A stretch of 64,000 nucleotides of DNA from Eretmocerus hayati (lineage: Eukaryota > Arthropoda > Insecta > Hymenoptera > Aphelinidae): the NCBI GenBank assembly GCA_029851415.1, contig CM056744.1, forward strand, positions 11,229,268-11,293,267, written 5' to 3'. Positions 10,256 to 21,300 of this stretch are shown piece after piece. The translations under genes were made by a program, and so were the position numbers. A model generated the notes under the pieces. The model did no database searches. It had not been told where the DNA came from and saw nothing but the letters and a program-made list of their open reading frames with translations. The first letter of the stretch is position 1; every line of letters starts with the position of its first letter.

Positions 10256-12629
10256 AAATGAAAATGTGATATTGAAGAATGAAATACTTAACACTACAGA
10301 CGTATCTGATACATATCAATACTAAGTCATATAAACATCTCGGTATGATTGGAACTACATAACAGTATAACAATCGGGTTAAATTTTTATTTCACAATCG
10401 TTCCGAAACCTAAATATCGCTTGGCAGGCTGCTTAGGAACATTTCTACGCACAAAGGGGGGGGGGGCTTGACCAATGTATGCTAAACTTTTGAGGAGTTT
10501 TTCTCTATGCTCAGAGTATAACTGGCATTGACTTTGATTTCATTTGTAAATTTTATGTTAAAAAGATACTCCGACCGGGATACTAAGCATGCAAAAATCT
10601 TTGCCTAATGAAACGCCATTTTTTTTTTTCATCGTTGATGAGCTATAATATTCTCTCATCCAAATCACGAAGTTGTCTGATCGAAATATTTTCCACCCGG
10701 GAATTTTTCATAACCATCCATGTTGTATTGGTCGCACATCTGTTTTTTTTCATTATTATCCTACATCGCATTCAAGCAATGAACAAATTCCAATATGCAT
10801 TCTCGATTCAAATCGATTTATCTCGACATCATGATACCCATAGTAAGCCTCAATAATTTTTACAAAAAGAATGAAATATGATTTATAGGATTATGGTTTC
10901 AATTTCGGTTCTGATTCTGCTACGTATACATAGACGCACGAATCTCTTACCGTTACGAACTCAATTATATACCAATGCGCTTGTAATTCAATGTGCTTGT
11001 ATCCTGTCAAAGTGAAAGGATTTTACTACTCGATTTCATGTTCGAATTGCATGTTACGACGATCCCTCCTCTCGCATATCACGAAGTCGACAAAACCCGT
11101 CATAATGAGTGTAGGTCGAACAATCGTGCTTACTAACTTTTCTTCTTAAATTACGATTTTTGTGCCAATTTGTGACATTTTTCTGGTCACTTTTGTAACG
11201 AATCAAAATTTGTACACCAGATTTTTCACTTGTAAACAGTTTGAGACTACGTCGATCTCGAACTTAACCAGTTCAATTTATCTTCCTTATACCAAAAATT
11301 CTGAGAATGTACCGCCTTGTTACCGCGTCGACTAATAATCCTGGGAGGTAAACCGAAATGAATAATGATCGATCCGAAAAAATTTTTCAACGATCATAAA
11401 AATCCATTCTAATGCCAAAGAATCCGTGCTACGTGCCATCCAATTCGATACGAGAAGAAATATTTAAAATCCGCCGATATCGCATGCTGTCCTGTATAAC
11501 TTACTCACAAAATTTCTCTATATCTTGAAATGGTAAAATTAAATTACCGCAAGAAAATCTCAATGTAACGAAGCAAATATTTTCTACGTAAGGAATAAGC
11601 TTGCATAGCCATCTCACAGACATTTTCTATCTTATCATGAAGAATTCTTCGATATCTCTCTAGGCACATTATATTATATCCCAACGTTCCAAAGGGGAAA
11701 ATAGCGCAAGATATAGCTCTAGGATAGGTAATACTCAATATATAAACCCATGTTTTAACGATAAATGCTCATGGTTCGCATCAGCAACAGTACTACATTG
11801 CAGACTGTAATATATCTCAGATATATTCTTAAGTAAAGCCTTGTGTATGTATATAGACAAATAAAATTGCATTCTGAATTGTGGAACAGCATCGATACCC
11901 CGCTGATGGTGAGCGCAACTTTCAAGCATTATGCAGCCGCGCGAACGTGCTACAAGGCTAATTCCTTAAGACTGCCGTTGTGTGCAGATTTATTAGTTAT
12001 ATATATATACATATCATTGGCTGGTAGCTTGGATTTGGATGAGGAAGACTTGATGAACATTTCATTACGATTCGATTCAAATGATTGTGATCTTTCGTTA
12101 TTGCATCTTCGTGTCTTGCTTTCGAAATCGAGTTTGTGTAAATTTGTTCTTCTCTTCTTTGATGATTCGTTCGTATTTGGAATCGCTCTATGATGATGGA
12201 CTGAAAATGATTCTTCTATCTTTTATTGAGAGAGCAAATTTTATTGGATTTCTAATGGGATTTTTTTTTTTTTTTTTTTTTTCTTTATGATTTAGTGAGG
12301 CTTGATTTAGGGTAGGCATAAGTATGAGGTTCACGAAGAGGCTGTACATTGTTATTAATTTGAAATTTGTTGATTAAAGCCACTGAGAATTAATGATTCC
12401 TCGTCCTCTCACACAATAGATTATTTCCTATCTAGAATCAAACACTATTTGCATACTCTCAAATTCTTAGGTTAAACGACTTCAATGTGAAACAAAATTT
12501 CATCAAAATATCTCGTATAAGAAAACCTCTACAGTGTATTATGTATCATTTTCTTAATCTCGTGCAGTTTTTCAATATCAATCGGTCATTTTTTGACCCA
12601 TCTATATTCAATAATACATTCATATAAGT
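10256..12629. other. Unannotated AT-rich stretch left of the satellite
   Basis: No supported gene. It contains an 11-base G tract at 10,456-10,466 and a long T tract at about 12,260-12,281. The last bases, ACATTCATATAAGTC at 12,617-12,630, resemble the first bases beyond the right end of the satellite. Confidence 0.5.
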
Positions 12630-15600
12630 CATATTATTACATGACTCGGCTAATGCAAGCTAATTTTAACCAACGGATTTGTTGATTAAGTGACATAGAT
12701 CGATATTGGATTACTCCAATTCGATCTATGTACCTTCAAGGCACCTCGCAATTCGAGTGTCGCAACTTGAAGGATTTTGATGGAATTTCAAATACATGAA
12801 AAATGAGATGAGGAACGAAAAATTTTGATTCTACGCTGGATGTTGGTGCGTTTCGTCTTTCCTCTCCGGATCAGACTCTTCAGGGGGGCTGAAGAGATCC
12901 GAGTAGAGGTTGGCCCCCGACGTCACCTAGCCAAAGTGGCTTGATGGTCATGATTTTGATCGGGCTTATATGTTACACGAGGGCGTTTGCAGCCACTCGC
13001 GAGAAAGGTTCTCATCTCGGTTGTGTATTCGCCGACAACCGGTGACAATTAGAATGAATTTTTGTCTCGATCGATATGAACGATCGAGACTTTATCGCTC
13101 GCGGGAATTTCAAATCATATTATTACATGACTCGGCTAATGCAAGCTAATTTTAACCAACGGATTTGTTGATTAAGTGACATAGATCGATATTGGATTAC
13201 TCCAATTCGATCTATGTACCTTCAAGGCACCTCGCAATTCGAGTGTCGCAACTTGAAGGATTTTGATGGAATTTCAAATACATGAAAAATGAGATGAGGA
13301 ACGAAAAATTTTGATTCTACGCTGGATGTTGGTGCGTTTCGTCTTTCCTCTCCGGATCAGACTCTTCAGGGGGGCTGAAGAGATCCGAGTAGAGGTTGGC
13401 CCCCGACGTCACCTAGCCAAAGTGGCTTGATGGTCATGATTTTGATCGGGCTTATATGTTACACGAGGGCGTTTGCAGCCACTCGCGAGAAAGGTTCTCA
13501 TCTCGGTTGTGTATTCGCCGACAACCGGTGACAATTAGAATGAATTTTTGTCTCGATCGATATGAACGATCGAGACTTTATCGCTCGCGGGAATTTCAAA
13601 TCATATTATTACATGACTCGGCTAATGCAAGCTAATTTTAACCAACGGATTTGTTGATTAAGTGACATAGATCGATATTGGATTACTCCAATTCGATCTA
13701 TGTACCTTCAAGGCACCTCGCAATTCGAGTGTCGCAACTTGAAGGATTTTGATGGAATTTCAAATACATGAAAAATGAGATGAGGAACGAAAAATTTTGA
13801 TTCTACGCTGGATGTTGGTGCGTTTCGTCTTTCCTCTCCGGATCAGACTCTTCAGGGGGGCTGAAGAGATCCGAGTAGAGGTTGGCCCCCGACGTCACCT
13901 AGCCAAAGTGGCTTGATGGTCATGATTTTGATCGGGCTTATATGTTACACGAGGGCGTTTGCAGCCACTCGCGAGAAAGGTTCTCATCTCGGTTGTGTAT
14001 TCGCCGACAACCGGTGACAATTAGAATGAATTTTTGTCTCGATCGATATGAACGATCGAGACTTTATCGCTCGCGGGAATTTCAAATCATATTATTACAT
14101 GACTCGGCTAATGCAAGCTAATTTTAACCAACGGATTTGTTGATTAAGTGACATAGATCGATATTGGATTACTCCAATTCGATCTATGTACCTTCAAGGC
14201 ACCTCGCAATTCGAGTGTCGCAACTTGAAGGATTTTGATGGAATTTCAAATACATGAAAAATGAGATGAGGAACGAAAAATTTTGATTCTACGCTGGATG
14301 TTGGTGCGTTTCGTCTTTCCTCTCCGGATCAGACTCTTCAGGGGGGCTGAAGAGATCCGAGTAGAGGTTGGCCCCCGACGTCACCTAGCCAAAGTGGCTT
14401 GATGGTCATGATTTTGATCGGGCTTATATGTTACACGAGGGCGTTTGCAGCCACTCGCGAGAAAGGTTCTCATCTCGGTTGTGTATTCGCCGACAACCGG
14501 TGACAATTAGAATGAATTTTTGTCTCGATCGATATGAACGATCGAGACTTTATCGCTCGCGGGAATTTCAAATCATATTATTACATGACTCGGCTAATGC
14601 AAGCTAATTTTAACCAACGGATTTGTTGATTAAGTGACATAGATCGATATTGGATTACTCCAATTCGATCTATGTACCTTCAAGGCACCTCGCAATTCGA
14701 GTGTCGCAACTTGAAGGATTTTGATGGAATTTCAAATACATGAAAAATGAGATGAGGAACGAAAAATTTTGATTCTACGCTGGATGTTGGTGCGTTTCGT
14801 CTTTCCTCTCCGGATCAGACTCTTCAGGGGGGCTGAAGAGATCCGAGTAGAGGTTGGCCCCCGACGTCACCTAGCCAAAGTGGCTTGATGGTCATGATTT
14901 TGATCGGGCTTATATGTTACACGAGGGCGTTTGCAGCCACTCGCGAGAAAGGTTCTCATCTCGGTTGTGTATTCGCCGACAACCGGTGACAATTAGAATG
15001 AATTTTTGTCTCGATCGATATGAACGATCGAGACTTTATCGCTCGCGGGAATTTCAAATCATATTATTACATGACTCGGCTAATGCAAGCTAATTTTAAC
15101 CAACGGATTTGTTGATTAAGTGACATAGATCGATATTGGATTACTCCAATTCGATCTATGTACCTTCAAGGCACCTCGCAATTCGAGTGTCGCAACTTGA
15201 AGGATTTTGATGGAATTTCAAATACATGAAAAATGAGATGAGGAACGAAAAATTTTGATTCTACGCTGGATGTTGGTGCGTTTCGTCTTTCCTCTCCGGA
15301 TCAGACTCTTCAGGGGGGCTGAAGAGATCCGAGTAGAGGTTGGCCCCCGACGTCACCTAGCCAAAGTGGCTTGATGGTCATGATTTTGATCGGGCTTATA
15401 TGTTACACGAGGGCGTTTGCAGCCACTCGCGAGAAAGGTTCTCATCTCGGTTGTGTATTCGCCGACAACCGGTGACAATTAGAATGAATTTTTGTCTCGA
15501 TCGATATGAACGATCGAGACTTTATCGCTCGCGGGAATTTCAAATCATATTATTACATGACTCGGCTAATGCAAGCTAATTTTAACCAACGGATTTGTTG

Positions 15601-18300
15601 ATTAAGTGACATAGATCGATATTGGATTACTCCAATTCGATCTATGTACCTTCAAGGCACCTCGCAATTCGAGTGTCGCAACTTGAAGGATTTTGATGGA
15701 ATTTCAAATACATGAAAAATGAGATGAGGAACGAAAAATTTTGATTCTACGCTGGATGTTGGTGCGTTTCGTCTTTCCTCTCCGGATCAGACTCTTCAGG
15801 GGGGCTGAAGAGATCCGAGTAGAGGTTGGCCCCCGACGTCACCTAGCCAAAGTGGCTTGATGGTCATGATTTTGATCGGGCTTATATGTTACACGAGGGC
15901 GTTTGCAGCCACTCGCGAGAAAGGTTCTCATCTCGGTTGTGTATTCGCCGACAACCGGTGACAATTAGAATGAATTTTTGTCTCGATCGATATGAACGAT
16001 CGAGACTTTATCGCTCGCGGGAATTTCAAATCATATTATTACATGACTCGGCTAATGCAAGCTAATTTTAACCAACGGATTTGTTGATTAAGTGACATAG
16101 ATCGATATTGGATTACTCCAATTCGATCTATGTACCTTCAAGGCACCTCGCAATTCGAGTGTCGCAACTTGAAGGATTTTGATGGAATTTCAAATACATG
16201 AAAAATGAGATGAGGAACGAAAAATTTTGATTCTACGCTGGATGTTGGTGCGTTTCGTCTTTCCTCTCCGGATCAGACTCTTCAGGGGGGCTGAAGAGAT
16301 CCGAGTAGAGGTTGGCCCCCGACGTCACCTAGCCAAAGTGGCTTGATGGTCATGATTTTGATCGGGCTTATATGTTACACGAGGGCGTTTGCAGCCACTC
16401 GCGAGAAAGGTTCTCATCTCGGTTGTGTATTCGCCGACAACCGGTGACAATTAGAATGAATTTTTGTCTCGATCGATATGAACGATCGAGACTTTATCGC
16501 TCGCGGGAATTTCAAATCATATTATTACATGACTCGGCTAATGCAAGCTAATTTTAACCAACGGATTTGTTGATTAAGTGACATAGATCGATATTGGATT
16601 ACTCCAATTCGATCTATGTACCTTCAAGGCACCTCGCAATTCGAGTGTCGCAACTTGAAGGATTTTGATGGAATTTCAAATCCATGAAAAATGAGATGAG
16701 GAACGAAAAATTTTGATTCTACGCTGGATGTTGGTGCGTTTCGTCTTTCCTCTCCGGATCAGACTCTTCAGGGGGGCTGAAGAGATCCGAGTAGAGGTTG
16801 GCCCCCGACGTCACCTAGCCAAAGTGGCTTGATGGTCATGATTTTGATCGGGCTTATATGTTACACGAGGGCGTTTGCAGCCACTCGCGAGAAAGGTTCT
16901 CATCTCGGTTGTGTATTCGCCGACAACCGGTGACAATTAGAATGAATTTTTGTCTCGATCGATATGAACGATCGAGACTTTATCGCTCGCGGGAATTTCA
17001 AATCATATTATTACATGACTCGGCTAATGCAAGCTAATTTTAACCAACGGATTTGTTGATTAAGTGACATAGATCGATATTGGATTACTCCAATTCGATC
17101 TATGTACCTTCAAGGCACCTCGCAATTCGAGTGTCGCAACTTGAAGGATTTTGATGGAATTTCAAATACATGAAAAATGAGATGAGGAACGAAAAATTTT
17201 GATTCTACGCTGGATGTTGGTGCGTTTCGTCTTTCCTCTCCGGATCAGACTCTTCAGGGGGGCTGAAGAGATCCGAGTAGAGGTTGGCCCCCGACGTCAC
17301 CTAGCCAAAGTGGCTTGATGGTCATGATTTTGATCGGGCTTATATGTTACACGAGGGCGTTTGCAGCCACTCGCGAGAAAGGTTCTCATCTCGGTTGTGT
17401 ATTCGCCGACAACCGGTGACAATTAGAATGAATTTTTGTCTCGATCGATATGAACGATCGAGACTTTATCGCTCGCGGGAATTTCAAATCATATTATTAC
17501 ATGACTCGGCTAATGCAAGCTAATTTTAACCAACGGATTTGTTGATTAAGTGACATAGATCGATATTGGATTACTCCAATTCGATCTATGTACCTTCAAG
17601 GCACCTCGCAATTCGAGTGTCGCAACTTGAAGGATTTTGATGGAATTTCAAATACATGAAAAATGAGATGAGGAACGAAAAATTTTGATTCTACGCTGGA
17701 TGTTGGTGCGTTTCGTCTTTCCTCTCCGGATCAGACTCTTCAGGGGGGCTGAAGAGATCCGAGTAGAGGTTGGCCCCCGACGTCACCTAGCCAAAGTGGC
17801 TTGATGGTCATGATTTTGATCGGGCTTATATGTTACACGAGGGCGTTTGCAGCCACTCGCGAGAAAGGTTCTCATCTCGGTTGTGTATTCGCCGACAACC
17901 GGTGACAATTAGAATGAATTTTTGTCTCGATCGATATGAACGATCGAGACTTTATCGCTCGCGGGAATTTCAAATCATATTATTACATGACTCGGCTAAT
18001 GCAAGCTAATTTTAACCAACGGATTTGTTGATTAAGTGACATAGATCGATATTGGATTACTCCAATTCGATCTATGTACCTTCAAGGCACCTCGCAATTC
18101 GAGTGTCGCAACTTGAAGGATTTTGATGGAATTTCAAATAATGTTATTACATGACTCGGCTAGTGCAAGCTAATTTTAACCAACGGATTTGTTGATTAAG
18201 TGACATAGATCGATATTGGATTACTCCAATTCGATCTATGTACCTTCAAGGCACCTCGCAATTCGAGTGTCGCAACTTGAAGGATTTTGATGGAATTTCA
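12630..18300 (-). repeat. 486-bp hammerhead satellite, left array
   Basis: The word CATATTATTAC recurs at 12,630, 13,116, 13,602 and then every 486 bases to 17,976, giving 11 full units. A 165-base partial unit (17,976-18,140) and a second, slightly diverged partial unit (18,141-18,300) follow. Strand is given as the one carrying the ribozyme. By eye the units are identical except for A to C at 16,682. The unit has no open frame over 60 codons. Its hairpins include TCGATCTATGT-type and CTCGATCG-type inverted repeats. At 18,300 the array meets the same unit in opposite orientation. Confidence 0.97.
12845..12927 (-). ncRNA. Hammerhead ribozyme (type III), left-array copies
   Basis: This is the reverse complement of the ribozyme described at 18,465. 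It is identical in all 11 full units, starting at 12,845, 13,331, 13,817, 14,303, 14,789, 15,275, 15,761, 16,247, 16,733, 17,219 and 17,705 (83 nt each, minus strand). In this copy GACGTCACC at 12,919-12,927 is the complement of the stem III 5' strand plus cleavage triplet, TCTTCAG is the complement of the CUGAAGA core, and GGTGCGT at 12,845-12,851 is the complement of the stem III 3' strand. Cleavage is predicted between 12,919 and 12,918. The two partial units before the inversion lack the motif. Confidence 0.9.
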
Positions 18301-18302
18301 AT
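17976..18302. repeat. Inversion junction of the satellite
   Basis: Two consecutive truncated units of about 165 and 160 bases both stop just after GATGGAATTTCA. The second differs from the standard unit (ATGTTATTAC at its start and TAGTGCAAGC where others have TAATGCAAGC). At about 18,300 the sequence passes directly to TTCTCGATCGTTC, the reverse complement of another part of the unit. A 189-base open frame at 18,238-18,426 exists only because of this junction and is not a gene. Confidence 0.9.
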
Positions 18303-21300
18303 TCTCGATCGTTCATATCGATCGAGACAAAAATTCATTCTAATTGTCACCGGTTGTCGGCGAATACACAACCGAGATGAGAACCTTTCTCGCGAGTGGC
18401 TGCAAACGCCCTCGTGTAACATATAAGCCCGATCAAAATCATGACCATCAAGCCACTTTGGCTAGGTGACGTCGGGGGCCAACCTCTACTCGGATCTCTT
18501 CAGCCCCCCTGAAGAGTCTGATCCGGAGAGGAAAGACGAAACGCACCAACATCCAGCGTAGAATCAAAATTTTTCGTTCCTCATCTCATTTTTCATGTAT
18601 TTGAAATTCCATCAAAATCCTTCAAGTTGCGACACTCGAATTGCGAGGTGCCTTGAAGGTACATAGATCGAATTGGAGTAATCCAATATCGATCTATGTC
18701 ACTTAATCAACAAATCCGTTGGTTAAAATTAGCTTGCATTAGCCGAGTCATGTAATAATATGATTTGAAATTCCCGCGAGCGATAAAGTCTCGATCGTTC
18801 ATATCGATCGAGACAAAAATTCATTCTAATTGTCACCGGTTGTCGGCGAATACACAACCGAGATGAGAACCTTTCTCGCGAGTGGCTGCAAACGCCCTCG
18901 TGTAACATATAAGCCCGATCAAAATCATGACCATCAAGCCACTTTGGCTAGGTGACGTCGGGGGCCAACCTCTACTCGGATCTCTTCAGCCCCCCTGAAG
19001 AGTCTGATCCGGAGAGGAAAGACGAAACGCACCAACATCCAGCGTAGAATCAAAATTTTTCGTTCCTCATCTCATTTTTCATGTATTTGAAATTCCATCA
19101 AAATCCTTCAAGTTGCGACACTCGAATTGCGAGGTGCCTTGAAGGTACATAGATCGAATTGGAGTAATCCAATATCGATCTATGTCACTTAATCAACAAA
19201 TCCGTTGGTTAAAATTAGCTTGCATTAGCCGAGTCATGTAATAATATGATTTGAAATTCCCGCGAGCGATAAAGTCTCGATCGTTCATATCGATCGAGAC
19301 AAAAATTCATTCTAATTGTCACCGGTTGTCGGCGAATACACAACCGAGATGAGAACCTTTCTCGCGAGTGGCTGCAAACGCCCTCGTGTAACATATAAGC
19401 CCGATCAAAATCATGACCATCAAGCCACTTTGGCTAGGTGACGTCGGGGGCCAACCTCTACTCGGATCTCTTCAGCCCCCCTGAAGAGTCTGATCCGGAG
19501 AGGAAAGACGAAACGCACCAACATCCAGCGTAGAATCAAAATTTTTCGTTCCTCATCTCATTTTTCATGTATTTGAAATTCCATCAAAATCCTTCAAGTT
19601 GCGACACTCGAATTGCGAGGTGCCTTGAAGGTACATAGATCGAATTGGAGTAATCCAATATCGATCTATGTCACTTAATCAACAAATCCGTTGGTTAAAA
19701 TTAGCTTGCATTAGCCGAGTCATGTAATAATATGATTTGAAATTCCCGCGAGCGATAAAGTCTCGATCGTTCATATCGATCGAGACAAAAATTCATTCTA
19801 ATTGTCACCGGTTGTCGGCGAATACACAACCGAGATGAGAACCTTTCTCGCGAGTGGCTGCAAACGCCCTCGTGTAACATATAAGCCCGATCAAAATCAT
19901 GACCATCAAGCCACTTTGGCTAGGTGACGTCGGGGGCCAACCTCTACTCGGATCTCTTCAGCCCCCCTGAAGAGTCTGATCCGGAGAGGAAAGACGAAAC
20001 GCACCAACATCCAGCGTAGAATCAAAATTTTTCGTTCCTCATCTCATTTTTCATGTATTTGAAATTCCATCAAAATCCTTCAAGTTGCGACACTCGAATT
20101 GCGAGGTGCCTTGAAGGTACATAGATCGAATTGGAGTAATCCAATATCGATCTATGTCACTTAATCAACAAATCCGTTGGTTAAAATTAGCTTGCATTAG
20201 CCGAGTCATGTAATAATATGATTTGAAATTCCCGCGAGCGATAAAGTCTCGATCGTTCATATCGATCGAGACAAAAATTCATTCTAATTGTCACCGGTTG
20301 TCGGCGAATACACAACCGAGATGAGAACCTTTCTCGCGAGTGGCTGCAAACGCCCTCGTGTAACATATAAGCCCGATCAAAATCATGACCATCAAGCCAC
20401 TTTGGCTAGGTGACGTCGGGGGCCAACCTCTACTCGGATCTCTTCAGCCCCCCTGAAGAGTCTGATCCGGAGAGGAAAGACGAAACGCACCAACATCCAG
20501 CGTAGAATCAAAATTTTTCGTTCCTCATCTCATTTTTCATGTATTTGAAATTCCATCAAAATCCTTCAAGTTGCGACACTCGAATTGCGAGGTGCCTTGA
20601 AGGTACATAGATCGAATTGGAGTAATCCAATATCGATCTATGTCACTTAATCAACAAATCCGTTGGTTAAAATTAGCTTGCATTAGCCGAGTCATGTAAT
20701 AATATGATTTGAAATTCCCGCGAGCGATAAAGTCTCGATCGTTCATATCGATCGAGACAAAAATTCATTCTAATTGTCACCGGTTGTCGGCGAATACACA
20801 ACCGAGATGAGAACCTTTCTCGCGAGTGGCTGCAAACGCCCTCGTGTAACATATAAGCCCGATCAAAATCATGACCATCAAGCCACTTTGGCTAGGTGAC
20901 GTCGGGGGCCAACCTCTACTCGGATCTCTTCAGCCCCCCTGAAGAGTCTGATCCGGAGAGGAAAGACGAAACGCACCAACATCCAGCGTAGAATCAAAAT
21001 TTTTCGTTCCTCATCTCATTTTTCATGTATTTGAAATTCCATCAAAATCCTTCAAGTTGCGACACTCGAATTGCGAGGTGCCTTGAAGGTACATAGATCG
21101 AATTGGAGTAATCCAATATCGATCTATGTCACTTAATCAACAAATCCGTTGGTTAAAATTAGCTTGCATTAGCCGAGTCATGTAATAATATGATTTGAAA
21201 TTCCCGCGAGCGATAAAGTCTCGATCGTTCATATCGATCGAGACAAAAATTCATTCTAATTGTCACCGGTTGTCGGCGAATACACAACCGAGATGAGAAC

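Noticed and set aside
18238..18426. 62-codon open frame
   Set aside because: It exists only because the array inverts at 18,300; no other unit contains it.
18509..18560. Alternative type I hammerhead using ACGC/GCGT as stem III and GUA as the cleavage site
   Set aside because: The core and a 4-bp stem III fit, but the strands that should form stem I (CAGCCCCC and GAATCAAAA) do not pair beyond one base. The GUC/GGGGG-CCCCC version satisfies all three stems.
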